DNA of 64,000 bases from Warburgia ugandensis (GCA_035236585.1 CP141134.1:20514414-20578413), one strand, 5' to 3'. Positions 39,046 through 52,640 are shown, numbered from the stretch's first letter. Numbers and translations are program-made. The notes: a model not told the origin generated them from the sequence alone.

Positions 39046-40574
39046 GAGTTTTTAAGGTCAAGTTCCTTTACTGTGATGAGAATAGGATTTTTCAAAGCTT
39101 AGTATTTCTCTGACTTTAACTTCTTAATAGTTATATAAATAGTTAATTTTTCATCTTATTCATGTCTTGAAGTGCTTTATAAAAGTTAAATCTCTGAACA
39201 TACTTACACACATTGCATAGTCTAGACTAATAAATGGTTATAACTTAGAGACCATAAGGAAATCAGTGAAGACCTATATACCCAAGTGAGTATTGAAGAC
39301 TATCATCCTTTTTAGAGTTATAAATAATTTTAGATTTTCTTTAGTGCACATAAATTTGAAAGATCCCAGTATTTTTGTTTTGGTCAATTGCCATGAATCA
39401 AAAAAGTATTAACTTTCTTTCCTAAATATTTATTGAGTCTGATAGGTTTTAAGAAACATAGGAAATTCTATAGGCCATACTTGTTTTAGCCAAGAGACAT
39501 AAAGTCCAACTAGTATAATAATACCACTAGTTAGACCCTTTGAGACTCTTAGTAAGCCTTTTCTCTTCAAAAACTCCATTTACCTTAACCCAAAAACTAA
39601 ATAAATATCCATTACCTATCTTTCAAAAATGAGTAGAGATGGCAGAAAAAGTTCAAAAAATGCAAAAGTCAAAATAGTGAAAAATATTAAAGTGCTTATA
39701 AAGAGAAAGTCTTTCTCTCATAGAAGTACAAAAGAAAGTCAAAAAGAAATATCAAGAAAAAGAAAATTTGTGAATATAGAAAGGAAACAAAGAAAAGATA
39801 TTCACTTTAGTAAAATCAAAAGGAAAGTTGTCCAACATGTATTGAAGACCTCTACTCAGATTTGAACATTTGAATCCTTTTACCCTTTCTTTCGAAATCA
39901 CTCCCAAGCCTACATTTCATCCTATCTAAAGACCTATTGATCTTAAGTTAGATAATAGCCTTAACAAGGATATAAATAGGAAGGAATCAAGATGAACTAC
40001 CCTTACTGATCTTGGTAATGGCATCCATTCTTAAGGTTCACAGTCCTTTGTCTCTCATTTGTGCTTATAAAATTATGTGAACCATCAGTCTTGTTAGATT
40101 CGGTCACATAAAGGGAGAATTTTGTTTGACACTTTTGCTTGAGAGTTTTATTTTTGAGTGTACATTAGGGAAAATTTGAGGTCAAGATAGTATTCCAATG
40201 AAGTGTGAGCATATTTATTTAGAAGTTCACACATATGTAGCCTATACTCACATTGCACTCTGAGATATAACTTTAATGAATGACTTTGGTATGTGGGTAA
40301 CTTGTGGTATTTTTTATTCATTTGTATTAAGTTGTTAATACTAGTAGAGTGCTAATGGAAGAGAATTCTCTGAGATAAAATAAAGGACTTATCCTTATTG
40401 ATTTTTGTGAGTCTACTCACTGCAAACCCTAACAAAACCTAATCATCCACTAAGGGTAACCTAGGGGTTTAAATGCTCGTTGCAAATATTATATGCAATT
40501 GTTCGTACCTACGAAAATGGAAACCATTTATATTTTCATGATTTTTTGCAGGTTTTTCTTGGCATTAGCAAAAT
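38701..40574 (+). other. 3' spacer of element C
   Basis: Non-coding, collinear with A's 6076-7559 on the other strand. Frame 39629-39865 contains RKDIHFSKIKRKVVQHVLKT, a block shared with A. No env-like protein recognised. Confidence 0.55.
38995..39040. repeat. (GA)n microsatellite
   Basis: 23 GA units preceded by four CA units (38987-38994). The sister spacer in A (near 7225-7250) has ATTT units instead, so this grew in C. Confidence 0.9.
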
Positions 40575-40588
40575 GCTAGTTTGGGGTG
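40575..40588 (+). promoter_or_regulatory. Polypurine tract of element C
   Basis: GCTAGTTTGGGGTG directly precedes TGATAAG. Confidence 0.75.
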
Positions 40589-42977
40589 TGATAAGTATCT
40601 AATGTTGTATAAAAAGTACCCAATTAGTAGATTATAAGAATTATACTAGGGTTTTCTAAAAATTCATAAGACATGCATTTCTGAGATAATGATTCAAAAG
40701 TATGATATTTTGCAGGTTCAGAACTAATCTAGAGTAAGTATATGAATTATCATAATTTTCTAGGATTTAATTAGGGTTTTTACACTTTTGTAGGTATTGA
40801 GATGACAATCTTACAGCCAAAATCAATCAAGATGAGAATTGAGGATCAAGATCAACCAAGAGAGCCATGACCCATTTTACATCAATTCCAAAGTTCAAGC
40901 AAGGGTCAATGTCATCCCAAGGTAAATAAATGGAACTAAGGATGCATGCCACCTTAGCCATAAAAGCCATGTTAGGATTTGACAAGCCATGAAAGCCTTG
41001 AAGCCTATGAACAAAGACATCCAAGCCACAAAACAATGAGCCATCAAGCCAAATAAGCCATGCCACTTGGAGTCACATGATCAGATGAATATTTCAAGCA
41101 AGTATCTTATGAAAAATCATGAATTTCAAGGGAGAATTAGAAAGGATTAGATGGAGATTATCACATGGTAAGATATGCATGTATAGGTGGACCAATCAAG
41201 GGAGAAACCATTTTATTTCCCATCTTTTCATTCCATATTTTGCCCTCATTCTCCACCCAATTTTGGGGTTTCCATGCATGACTCATGTATGGGGAAGATG
41301 CACCTCGTAAAATGGTGGCGCCTCCTAACTTAAGTTGCCATTATCTCCATGCCACTTCCCACTTTCTAATTCCACCTCATAGCTTCCATTCTTATCTCTA
41401 TGTCCCATCCTATCCAAATCTTTCCCTATGTGAATCACGTTCTAAACCAATCATATTCATCCAAATTTCCATATCAAAATCCTATGGATGCTCCACAGTT
41501 TTTACTCTCTTAGGGCTCCAACGAATTGCACCTTCTAAGTTCATCACCACCTCCTAATTCCATGTTATTTCTAACCTTCATTCCTTATAGCCTCCTTCCT
41601 CTTTCATAGGGATAGAATCTTGTCAAATTAGAAAGTGAACCATCTATAAAAGCCTTGTGGATTCCATGCATAAATGAAGCAAGGGCATAATCTTTACTCC
41701 TTGAAAAGTGGTGCATCTTCCTTGGAGATCTCTTAGGGTTTTGGATGACATTCTTAAGGCTAGTCCTCCATTCAAGTTTCTTACCTTTCAAGCTCAAGTT
41801 CTTCCTCACCTAATTTGATAAGGTTCAAGTCTCCTTCTTGCTTTTGTTTCTTTGATTTTTGCACTTCAATTCTAGGTTAGTTTTTTGTAATTTCTTTCTT
41901 TAAAGCTATGCTTTGATTCCTAGTTCTGTGTGCTATTTTATTTTCTTGTTTTTCCTTGCTTTTTTATTCTAGTGTGTGCTTTAAATACTTGTATTCAAGG
42001 CCACTAATCTCTTGTAAGGATATCCAAGAGATACTAGTCTTTGGATCAAGTCATTGGTTCTTTGCTCTTGCTTTAATTCCCTACTTTTCCATTGCTTATT
42101 TTGTCAGCCATCTTTTGACTCCATTCCATCTCTATTTCCATTTATTTCGCTTTGCTTCTCTCTTAGATTCACAAGAATGCTACCTTGAATACCTATTGAA
42201 TTGTGAGTGTTGAATTGAGGTTTGGGGTTATTTTCATGTTCTAGAAGAGGGCACAATTTTCATTATATGTTATCATAATATGCACATTATTTTTTATATG
42301 AATTTCAATTTAATAAAGCCTATGTTTCATGTGCAAGTTTCCTTGCTTATTTCCAATGCTTTAAGTCCTTTAAATATTTTTTTTCATGCTTGTAGTTTCA
42401 TGCTTAGTTATCTTGAAGGTGTTTTGAGTTAATTTGCTTTTGATTTCTCCAAGAATCATGCTGACCATGCTCATTTCCCTTGTTTCATGCACACTATACT
42501 TGCACTCTTCTTAAGTTTTTGATGCATATCTATTTCTTATTTTAGTTCATAATTAGGTTCCTTAATTCATTTTTAACTTTAGTTGCATGTTAGTTTGCTT
42601 AGAATGTTTCTTTGCTTAGTTTTAGAAATTTTTATTTTTAACAAGTTTTCTTAGATTAAGTTTTCGAGATTAGGTCATTCTAGTTTTGCACTAGTTTCTT
42701 ATATTAAAAAAATGTTAATTAGCAAAATTTCCAATTCCATTGAACATATTTACTTTTAGAATGTTTCCTTTAGTTCATATTTCTAATTTCATTCATGTTT
42801 CCTTTTCCACGTTATTTACTTTCCTAGTTTAATTGAATACATTCTTTCTTTGGCTAGGTTAAATAATCTAAATAAAATCCAATTGTTTAAAAATCTTTGA
42901 GATTCCTCATGAGATTGACCTCATTTATATATAATTACTACATTGATTTATGCACCTGGAGTAATTTTAAAGCTACA
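40589..42977 (+). mobile_element. 3' LTR of element C (2.39 kb)
   Basis: Starts TGATAAGTATCTAATGTTG and ends TTAAAGCTACA. Its second half matches the truncated 5' LTR. Frames 41119-41310, 41285-41557 and 41956-42213 have no protein signature. Foldback-type words such as GATGCACCTCGTAAAATGGTGGCGCCTCC are near 41300. Confidence 0.85.
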
Positions 42978-43560
42978 CTAGTCATCCTATTAGATTATTT
43001 ATAACTATGAGCTATAGCATGTATCAATTCTATGGTGAAGTCAATCTCCCATTTTGGTGGTAACCCTAGTAACTCCTCTGGACATACATAAGGAAACTCC
43101 TAATTTTGGTTTTCAACTTCCACAACCTCTATCTAGCTAGAAAATCTTAACAACCATGATTAATGTTTCTAGCTACCCCCATTGCAAATATCATACTTGC
43201 CCTTGCTTAGTCTCTCCTACCATGAAAAGATATAATTGGTTCTCCTAAGATTTCAAAGATAACCCTCATATTTCTACAATTCACTGTAGCCCAATGAAGT
43301 GCCAACCAATCCATCCCCAAGATGACTTCAAAGTCTATCAGCCTAAGGAGAATAAGATCAACATCCATCTGTCTACCTGCCACTATAATTGGTACATCTT
43401 GTAGATATTTTCTAGTATATATAGATTCAACACATGGATTTGTGATTTCTAAATGAAACCCTAGGTTATGTACTCCATCTCTAAGTGTATTATCAACAAC
43501 ATCATGTGGTGCTTTTGCATGACTTGAGGCTAATTGAATACATCACTCAGGTGCCATCTA
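42978..43560 (-). pseudogene. Chromovirus pol fragment (protease to RT start)
   Basis: Minus strand: DVVDNTLRDGVHNLGFHL, VPIIVAGRQMDVDLILLRL, IDFEVILGMDWLALHWATVN, VIFEILGEPIISFHGRRD, then EFPYVCPEELLGLPPKWEID and FTIEL. The VILGMDWL box after the protease and the PEELLGLPP linker into RT mark the chromovirus branch of Ty3/gypsy, not Athila. It ends at the edge of C's 3' LTR. With stops between protease and linker it is dead. This could be the lineage of the giant LTRs, but no physical link is seen. Confidence 0.85.
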
Positions 43561-44310
43561 TTTCATAGTAATATATCTTAATGTAGATGTTTGTTTCTAG
43601 TTAGCTAATCTAAGATTCTTCCTAGTAGACCATCATATGAGAACTTGGTTATTGATGACTTTCTATAGTATAACTGGCTATGATAAGTCATCCTGGGTTC
43701 TAAAACTAAATCTGGCACACCCTATGTTTTATAAACTATTTGAGAAAATATAAATGATATTTGTAAAGGATGGGATCCCATGTTTTAAAAATACTTGTGC
43801 TAAACCTTATTTTCCTTTGTAAATTGTTTTCACAATAATGGGGCCTACCATACATTCAAAACTTACTCACATCTGAGTCAATACCTATTTTAATTCTAAA
43901 ACATTACCTAGGAGCAACCATGCCAAACCATTTAACTATAACTAAGCAACTTTCAATTTAAATGCCCATGGAAGTCAATAGCACCTATGTGCTTTACAAT
44001 CCAGTAACCAAATTATCCTCAAATGAAAAAAATAAATAAATGTCCTGCCACCAATCCTCACTTGCTCTTTGATCTCACCTTTCCTTCTAACCTATTATCT
44101 TTGCCTTTCCACGTGGATCTACAGGGTTGTTGGGAGTTTGATTATACAAAAAAAAAAAAAAAAAACTATGGCATTTATGTGGACTCATGGGTTTCAAACC
44201 ATCCTTTACATAATGTAGGAAGCCATGACTATCTTCTTAGCCTTCTCATGCCATTAATTCATATCCATGCATCATATATTATCATTCAATCTCTCTTTGG
44301 AGCACACTAG
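43561..44310. other. Unresolved 0.75 kb
   Basis: Probably more of the chromovirus element or older host sequence. It has an 18-A tract (44148-44165) and frame 44023-44310, which has no recognised domain. Confidence 0.3.
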
Positions 44311-45930
44311 TGTAGCTTTAATATTAATCACAAGAACATGAATCACTGTATTATTAGCACACACGAGAGGTTGATCCCACAAGAAATCTCACAAATTTAT
44401 ATGTTGGACGGATCTTATTTACAGTGCTTAACTTCAACTAAAGAGAGAGAGATTGAATTAGATTTGAATTTAAACTAGGGAACTAAATGACAAAAGAAAG
44501 GAAAGATGCATGAAATTAGAAACTACAAATAAAAGAAACTTCCTAAAATTAATGCCATGCAATGGAATTATAAACTATCCTAACTAACATGGATTCAATT
44601 AAAGGAAACTAATGCAAAACTAGAATGAATGAAACTAGGAAACTTAAACTAGGAAAATTCCTAAAAATGAGACTCTCCTAAATTAACACTTTCCCAAACC
44701 TAAAACTTTCTATAATTAGAACCTTCTAAAACTCAAAAAGGAATATTTCTAAAACTAAACTAAGATTTAAACAACTAATTAACAATTACTAAACTAAAAT
44801 TAACCAACTAAATAAAACAAGAATCAAAGAAACTTCACCCTAGTACCATGCACTTGATCCATGGGATGGTGCACATGGTTCATGGGTCAAAATCACTAAA
44901 AATTAAATAAACCAAAGCTACTTATCATGCAATACAATTAAAACAATTAAAATAAAAATCTAAATGGGTTTTGAAGGAATCAATCAAATAAGGTGCATAA
45001 GGTTCTAGAAATTATTCATGAACATTGAATGGAAAAATTCCATGTTTTAGCACATAAGGAACTGAAATCAAATCAAGCATGGAAACAATTAAACTAGAAC
45101 TTTTTTTTCAAGATAACACTCAAAATCTAAAGTACATAGAAACAAGTATGAACAATGAACTTCAAAAGAGTGCAGATAGTACATAGATTAGAACATTAAA
45201 CGTATGCACTGCACTTGAAGCTTGATTACAATCAAATATTCAACACATTGTAATGTTCTTGAACTAATATAAGATGATATAAAGGTGAAACCCAAAATAA
45301 AATTTAAGAGAAAGGAGGGCTGGAGTAATGGGACTAGTTAAGGCAAAAATGCCTAGAACTAGTTCCAAATTCAAGAAAGAAAACATGAAATTCAAGGATG
45401 GACTACTTTGTCTCTTGTATGTCACTACTAGAGGAAAAATTAACATGGAAATTTGATGAATAAGCTAGAGAAACTAAGAAGATGGAAGCAATGATTCAAA
45501 GGAAAACAAGGAAGCTCTATGGTGTAGAACTAAGGAAACAAATCAAGAACAACTAACCAATGAAAAAAGAATTGAAAGCAAAGTACTAACATGGAATTCA
45601 AGTGCAAAAGAAAAGTAAAATACTTCATAATCCAGAGGAAGAATAGCCCAAAAGAACTCCAACGTCCAAAGCTACAAAAGATCCCAAGCTAGGGTGCTCT
45701 TTTTGAAGGTTTTGTCACCAAACCTCTACTTTGAAAAAAAAAAAAAAATGGAATGCTTGGAAATTTATATATGACTGGCTTCCAATTGAATGAAGTCTTA
45801 ATTTAAGAAAGAAAAGTGGATCTAGATCTTGGCTTTCAATGAGGAAAATTTAGATGAAGAGTGAATTGGAAGAGTGATGTAATAAGATGACATCATGGCT
45901 AGCTACCATGTATTTAGAAAGGGAGAGGCA

Positions 45931-45950
45931 TCACCTTCTTAGGAAGGTGA
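45931..45950. repeat. Foldback cassette in LTR E (8-bp stem, TTAG loop)
   Basis: TCACCTTC-TTAG-GAAGGTGA, perfect. A second version at 46133-46167 has GGAGG..ACCTTC-TTAG-GAAGGT..CCTCC. Confidence 0.75.
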
Positions 45951-46615
45951 CATGGAGCTCCTTAACTTCTAATTAGGTGGTTTGGATATTGGAAAGAGAG
46001 AAAAAAATAATAAAAAGAATGGAAGATGGGAAAGATGGGAAAGATCTAGGGTTTTGAAGTGTTTTAGATTAATGACTTAGATCTATGGATTTCCTAATTA
46101 GGAAACCACCTAAAATGCTAGCTAAACAAGGTGGAGGAATCACCTTCTTAGGAAGGTAGCTCCCTCCTCAAGTCAAAATCATGGAATCCTAAGTTGGCAT
46201 GGGGAAAAAGAGTGGAAAATGGAAAGTGGGAATTCTCTCATGATTGGTGCACCTATGCATGATCATCTTACCTTTAACAAATATCACTCAAAACCTTCTA
46301 ATTATCCCCTAAAAGTCATGATATGTGATAATTTCTTGAAAAGTCTTCTCCAATAGTGTGACTCCAAGTAGCATGGCTCCATGTTGCTTAGCGGCTCACT
46401 ATGATAGCTTAATGCTTGATGGCTAACTCCCTTGGCTTTGGAGCTGGAATGGCTTGACATCCTTTAGGTTTCCTATTTAAACTAGAAAACCTCATGCATG
46501 GCTCCAATTCTCATGCAAAGTGGTGGAAATGCACGGCTTTTTGCAACCCATTTTAATGACCTTTGATTACTTCCTTGCTTGCCCTAGGATAACTTTTAGG
46601 ACTACTTCAATACTA

Positions 46616-46722
46616 CAGAATTTTTTTTTGGGGGGCTTTGACCTTGAACACTGGGCAAGGGCGCACCGTGTGCTACACCCTTAGTGAGTTAATCACGTAG
46701 CTTTGACCCCCAAAAAACTCTG
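46616..46722. repeat. 107-bp foldback (MITE-like) in LTR E
   Basis: Ends are inverted: CAGAATTTTTTTTT then GGGGGGCTTTGACC on the left, and the complement of AGCTTTGACCCCCAAAAAA then CTCTG on the right. The middle (GGGCAAGGGCGCACCGTGTG) is much GC-richer than its surroundings. No duplication is clear. Confidence 0.5.
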
Positions 46723-46969
46723 TGAAGTGCAATATAGGCTGTTGGATCATCTTCTAACTTGCTAGAAAAGAGTTAAATCCTAAAAAATTATGCTGATTCA
46801 CATACTTTGGATTGCTTTCGCACTTGCAAAATATCAAACTTTTGAAATATTCAGTAAAAAATGCTTGTGTTATAAATTTTTTTTAAAAATCCTAGGATAA
46901 TTCCTATTATCTATAGCACATGGACTACTAATTAGTTACTTTTTATAAAAAAAAATTGGATGCTTATCA

Positions 46970-48152
46970 CGCCCCCAAGCACTTAAAAATTCAAGTATGA
47001 TAGGATGCAATAATATAGATCACATATGAAAATAATGATATAAATATCGCAATGGGCACACTCTTGTGCCTGGAGAAGTTTTACTAGACTTATGTTGACA
47101 CCTTTGTCAACCCTCTACCATATTCTTGCAGTGCATACATAGAACAAATCATATCACTTCCTAAGGAGTACCATCAACATAAATCACATTAGGACCACTA
47201 TGCTCATGCCAGCTCTACTGCTATGTGTGCGACCCTAGTATCCAAGGGGGACTCCCACCCATCACCTCATAGGTCTATAGGCTACTCAAGAGGAGGCCGT
47301 TAGACATCAATCCAAACCATGCCATTTTTTGGCAATGGATACCTTCCACCTATTGTGGTTAGAGGCCAGGGGACAGCCATGTATAAAACCCCTTAGCATA
47401 GAACCCATCCAGCTCATTGGCCTAAAAACTTAAGTATCACCATTCCCACATGCACTTGCAATCATGTTGCATATCATAAATGCAAAATACATAGTGTCAT
47501 AAGGTTTAGTAGGCTGTTTCTCAAGCCTATGATCAATACATTCACATAGCTTCTTGGAGCCCGTAATCATTCCAAAAGTTAGTTTTGAAATCTCTTTTCA
47601 AAGCAATAACAATGTGTCCATCTTTGGCTAGTTTGCAATGTTTCTTTAGCATTTAATCATTTCATGCAAACAATAGTGATCTTTATGCCCATATCACCAA
47701 TGAGTACTCACTTAAACCATGTATTACAAGATGTCTTAATTTGACTTTCATTTTACTTTCCAACAAACTATCTTAAGTCTTTCAAGTCCCTAATCCCTTT
47801 ATGTAACAACTTGCTAAATTTAGCACCTAGGACTCTATCCTTAGGTCCTTCAAGATGTGTTCTCTTTTCTCACTTTTCCCACAAGGTTTTCACTAGAGTC
47901 TTTTCCTTAATGATCATCTTTAAATCACAAATTTCACATTTGATTATGAAGGTCATGAAGCATCTCTTTCTAGCTTAGATTCTTATGGTTTTTCACTCAC
48001 ACTTTTTTTATCTCTTTAGTTCACCCATGGGTGCATGAGTTCCATCATAACATATGATGAATCCCAGCTATATCAAGTTCCATCTCATGTGTCCATGATC
48101 TAACCCTAGAGACATCTAAATAATATTTTCAAAGGTCTCATGATCTATGTGA
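46970..48152 (-). other. Internal flank of LTR E
   Basis: Opens with a polypurine tract (GTGCTTGGGGGCG on the minus strand before TGATAAG). The rest is non-coding. 47170-47420 weakly resembles the giant-LTR region near 52300-52580 (TTAGCATAGAACCCA versus TAGCATAGTACCCA). No pol sequence. Confidence 0.45.
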
Positions 48153-50297
48153 TGTGTTTTAAATTAATAGCAAGCACATGAGTTATATTAAAGTATAGAT
48201 CACACAAGGACTCATTATGAATTTGGAATTCCAATCAAAATCTATATAAGAATCTAAGAAAATAATTCAAATATACTCAAAAAAATTAAAAGAGATAAAA
48301 TTAACCAAGCTTCTAACTTCTAAGGCTTCAAAATCCACCACACTAAATTCACATATATCCAAAATTAAGATTTATTGCTACACATGTTAATAAAACATCA
48401 ATGGACTAAAAACTTGAAATGTGTTATGTTAAAAGCCCTGATTTTTAAATTTTCTTAGTTCTAGGGATTTGGCCTGATTTAATATATTTTTTAAAGTATA
48501 ACTTGTCTGCTTAGGGCATAAATTATTAGATTCTTTATACTAAATCAATTAATCTAACATAATTAGTTCTTAAACTATAGGAGATACATGATATTCCTTG
48601 TGAAAGTAATAATTATATAAATTAATTTACTAATTCTGAAATGTTATTTAAACACTTTTAAACATAATATTTCTTACATATGAATATACATAAATATAGT
48701 GTGGTTTCATCCTAACCCTAGGGTAAAAGCTTAGCTAGAAATACTAATTCCTATCATAATACTCAAATGTAAATCTCAAACTACTATTAGTAAAAATCAA
48801 AATCTAGAAATAACATAAACTAAAGGAAAGCATAAAACATCTAACTAAAGCAACTAACATATAAATAACTCACGAAAAGAAAAGAGAATGTTCATTGCAT
48901 CCAATTTTAAAGGATTAAAAATGTAGTAAATTTATAAACAAAGAGTCCTATGGAATGGATTGATATCACACATCTTTCCCACTATGTCATGCAACAAGTG
49001 TCATGAACTTGCTCCAACCCACTCTACTTCTATCTTTCATCAACCATTGATATCTTTTACCCATTGTGTTACTCAACAAGCATAGAGGATATCACCCTAT
49101 AACAAAAACCTTGAGAAGAATCACTCACCACTCAACCACCATTATCATCATCCAAGTCTAAGAGAGAAGGAATGAGATGGGATGAAAGAATAAGAGAGAG
49201 AGAGATGAGAGGTAGGATGGTTGTACAGTGGATGATAAAAGAGAGTTGAAGGGATTTTGCATTTGAAAAGTGAAGAGATACGGTGATCAAAGGATAGTGC
49301 ATGGGTGTTGGAGTGAGAGATAGAGGGGAGATGGGGTATGTAAATGATAAGAGAGAGGGATAAGGATGAGGATGCATGGAAGGTAGAAGATAGAAGATAG
49401 ATGGGAGAGAAAGAGGTGTGTTGAATGGTTAAGGAAGAGGGGAGAGATGATGGGTGTTGGTTGCTTAGGGTAGAGAGGTAGTTAATGTATTAAAACAAGA
49501 GAAAAAATAGGAGGGGTGGTGCATTAAGGATTGAGAGTAAAATGGGTTGGATGGTTTAGAGAGAGATAGAGGGGCAGAACTATGCATGGATAATAAGGAT
49601 AGGAGTAAGAGAAATGGGACGTTGTGTGCTTAGAGAAAAACAAGATGGAGTTAAAAGAGAGGGAGAATGGGTTGAGGAGTTGGATAGGGGATAAAGGATG
49701 GTGAGTTGATGATCTCCTTGGATTCCTCTCCTTTCCTCTAGGATGTGATCTTGTATGCATGTGGATGGAGGACTCTCTTCCTCCTTGCTTTCTTTTTTCT
49801 TGAACTTGTGTTCAATCCAAAGGGGATGGAATTCTCAAAATTGTCATACCCCCATCTCTTTATCACCATTCCATGTTGAAAACCTAGGAGAAATGTGATG
49901 TCATTGGTTGAATTGTTCCTCTCTTACTTATTTTTACATGGAAAGCTAGAGGGAGGAAACTTCCTTCTTTCCTCTCCTCTAGATCATGCCATACTCCTTT
50001 GAGGAAGCTTCCTTGTCATTCACACTTGATTTAACATTAAAGGGTTATGGTTATACATTTTTCTTTCTCCTCTTTCTTTCACCTCGGATCATGCTTGCCC
50101 TTGGATGAAAGGCTACAATTTCCTTGAAGTTTCCTTAACCATAACATCTATTGAGCTCCTTAATTCTATCCTCAGCCCACCTTTTTGTTCTCCTCCAATC
50201 ACACGCTATGCTCCACCTACAAAAACATGTTTTCTCACCTTTGAAATCATGTTGGATCTCCCTTGAAAACTCGTGGACAGCCTATTAAAATTATGCC
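48153..50297 (-). mobile_element. Divergent LTR-like segment F1
   Basis: Begins TGTGTTTTAAATTAATAGCAA with GCACATGAG, like the inverted U5 ends of the Athila LTRs. Its far end resembles 63130-63500 (CCTCCAATCACACGC-type text, GACAGCC.ATT.AAAA). Interrupted at 50298 by a giant-LTR piece. Frames 49132-49377 and 49524-49760 are low-complexity. Confidence 0.45.
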
Positions 50298-51225
50298 TAT
50301 AACAACCCGGGTTTTTGCATCACATTTTGTAATACATTTTTCAAAGACAAGGCCCTTAGTAGTAAAAAAAAATTTGCAAAACAAAGCAGTGAAATTTTTT
50401 TTCTTTAGAACTTGTTTTGGAAAACCCAAGTCATCACTTCATAAATAACATAAATAGATTTTTTGTATAAGATAAAATTCCATTCAAGGAATATACTTTT
50501 ATTAATTTCCAAAATGCATCCAGTGATTCAAAGTATAGCCCAAATCCATTACAATACTTGCCCAAATTACATAATCCAAACCTCAAAGCTCACCATACAA
50601 TGAAACTCTGATTACAATACAATACTCTCAAACAAGACAAAATACATGACTTCAAGGGGTATACCCTGATGATTATTCTCTTCAAGTCTTCTACAGTCTT
50701 AAGCTCCTAACTCTTCTTCTCTGCATCTGAGGTATTGTAAACATTCAAACATTTACAATATCTCAGCAAGCTATGCTTGGTAGGGGATTCAAGAAGCATA
50801 ATAACTTGATAGTATAATTCTAATACTTCATAATCCCGTTATTCATAGACATACTCATGTATCAATCTCTTTCCTTTGACATATATATATATATATATAT
50901 ATACATCCTTATACATACATACTATATATTGGTAAATCCATCAAATTTATGAAAGTAGTCAAATAACATTCCCAACTAAGCTAATCAATTCTTTCCACTA
51001 TGAGAAATCAGTATTTCAACTAGTCCTATACTGGGAATTTTCCTTCTTGAAAAATATTGGTAATATACAATTACCTGGCATTTCATCATGCCAAAACATA
51101 AGGCATTTCACTATGCCTATCTCATATGCATCATAGTGCAAAATAATCAAAGGACTACCATGCTGCAGTCTGATCCATACTAGCACGCTTGGATAACTGC
51201 CATGTTCACCACTGATATAACAACA
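50298..51225 (-). mobile_element. Giant-LTR piece, 3' part, minus strand
   Basis: Starts TATAACAACCCGGGTTTTTG, a mutated 3' terminus (rc CCCGGGTTGTTATA) of the S family. It carries the AATAAA (50498-50503), the double hairpin (50729-50779) and the TGCTGCAGTCTGATCC block, then homology fades near 51220. The frames in 51016-51504 are not recognised proteins. Confidence 0.7.
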
Positions 51226-51760
51226 ATATAAAAACAATAAAGATCCCTATTTTAAAAGCTTTGATTTTAAAGTGACCAAAAATAAAAACTCCATTAAAAT
51301 ACTTCTTTCAAAATTCGGGGAGTCATATAACCACAAAACTACTGATTTAAAGGTGAAATGAAATACATTTCCTACCAAAAATTGGGCAGAGTCTCCTCTA
51401 TATTTTGGACCATTGCACATGACAAGTGCAATATAAAATAACCTGATAAACATTATATAAGACATGACATATAAGAGACTCAGTCTCCACACCCATCCAC
51501 ACAATCAAATACTATTTTCAATAAAATGTATATTCCAACAATGGATAAGAAAATCAAGTCATGACAAAATACCCAGGGTCCCTCCATACAACCATCACAT
51601 CCAACATGAATTAATATTGTTGCATCCAGTTCACATTGCAATTCATAATAAAGTAAAGTCCATAAACAAAACCCAAAGTGAAGTCCTAAACAAACCTTGT
51701 CATCTCTGAAACATCCTCAACACTCCACTAAAAATTGTCATCACTTTTGTTTGCTCTATC
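51226..51760. other. Unresolved 0.5 kb
   Basis: Between two giant-LTR pieces. No recognised frame; probably LTR-derived. Confidence 0.3.
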
Positions 51761-52640
51761 AGCGCATCAACCTGTAACAACTCTCTATATCTGAGGCATT
51801 GCAAATAAAGCAATACCTCAATAAGCTATACTTGTGTAGGTGATTACGAGAAATAAAACATGTAATAAACACTTTGCAAAGAGTACCAATATCATGTCAG
51901 GTATCAATAGAGTAAATCATTTATAAGGCAATGAAATCGTCAAGTGTTTAGAATGCAAAGCTCATGAATCTCATAAATCTGAACAAAACAATCAGGATCA
52001 AAACATGCTTTTTTTCTGAAGCAATGCAATATCAAAGCAAAACATCATGGCATGCGAAGCATGATCAACACATGAATCAGCATCTATCAAAACAAATAAA
52101 AATCTGTGTCCACAAAATAATATGAAGCATGTCATGATAAACAGGAAACTTCATACAATAAGCCTTAAGAGTGTTCCACAACACTCAAACATTGGTAATG
52201 AGTACTCATACCAAACCCTGGGTCCCTCCCGTGCAACCTGCATTAGCCCCCGGAGTTACTCATGGCCCAGGCTCGACTTACCTCGGTTCGCCTCTCATAT
52301 AAATACTACATGAGCAATACAGAATAATAGTATGGGCTACTATGCTGTAGTGGAAACTACACCATGATCTAAACTACTGCCGCTCTCCATTGACACCTAA
52401 ATGGGAGACTTTCTCCATCCCCATGGACGAGGGGGGGACAGACCTGCAGGGGGACTGCCCATGATACTACCACCTACGTACCTGGCCCTATACCACTCAA
52501 GGGCTATGTCTAATCATCATCATCATCACAAAGTCAAAGGGAGGATGGCCAACCCTACAACCCTCCTAGCATAGTACCCACCAGGTAGCAACACCCATCA
52601 TAAAAACAGCGACATATGCTATAAATCATGGAAAACTCCC
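51761..52640 (-). mobile_element. Variant giant-LTR piece, minus strand
   Basis: Has the TATATCTGAGGCATTGC hairpin (51793-51819), a degenerate second hairpin, and a GC-richer stretch (52200-52590) laid out like the other giant LTRs. It is a distinct subtype, since the wording differs from S1/S3 at most sites. 52641-52839 could not be assigned. Confidence 0.5.

Larger units (their letters stand above)
44311..46969 (-). mobile_element. Athila-like LTR E (2.66 kb)
   Basis: Minus strand: TGATAAGCATCCAATTTTT at 46969 to TTAAAGCTACA at 44311, the same termini as C's LTR. A polypurine tract lies on its internal side, so it is a 3' LTR. It carries foldback cassettes at 45931-45950 and 46133-46167. 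Frame 45264-45446 is not a recognised protein. Confidence 0.8.

Noticed and set aside
49132..49760. Ser/Pro/His-rich frames
   Set aside because: Low-complexity purine/pyrimidine tracts in an LTR; no domain.
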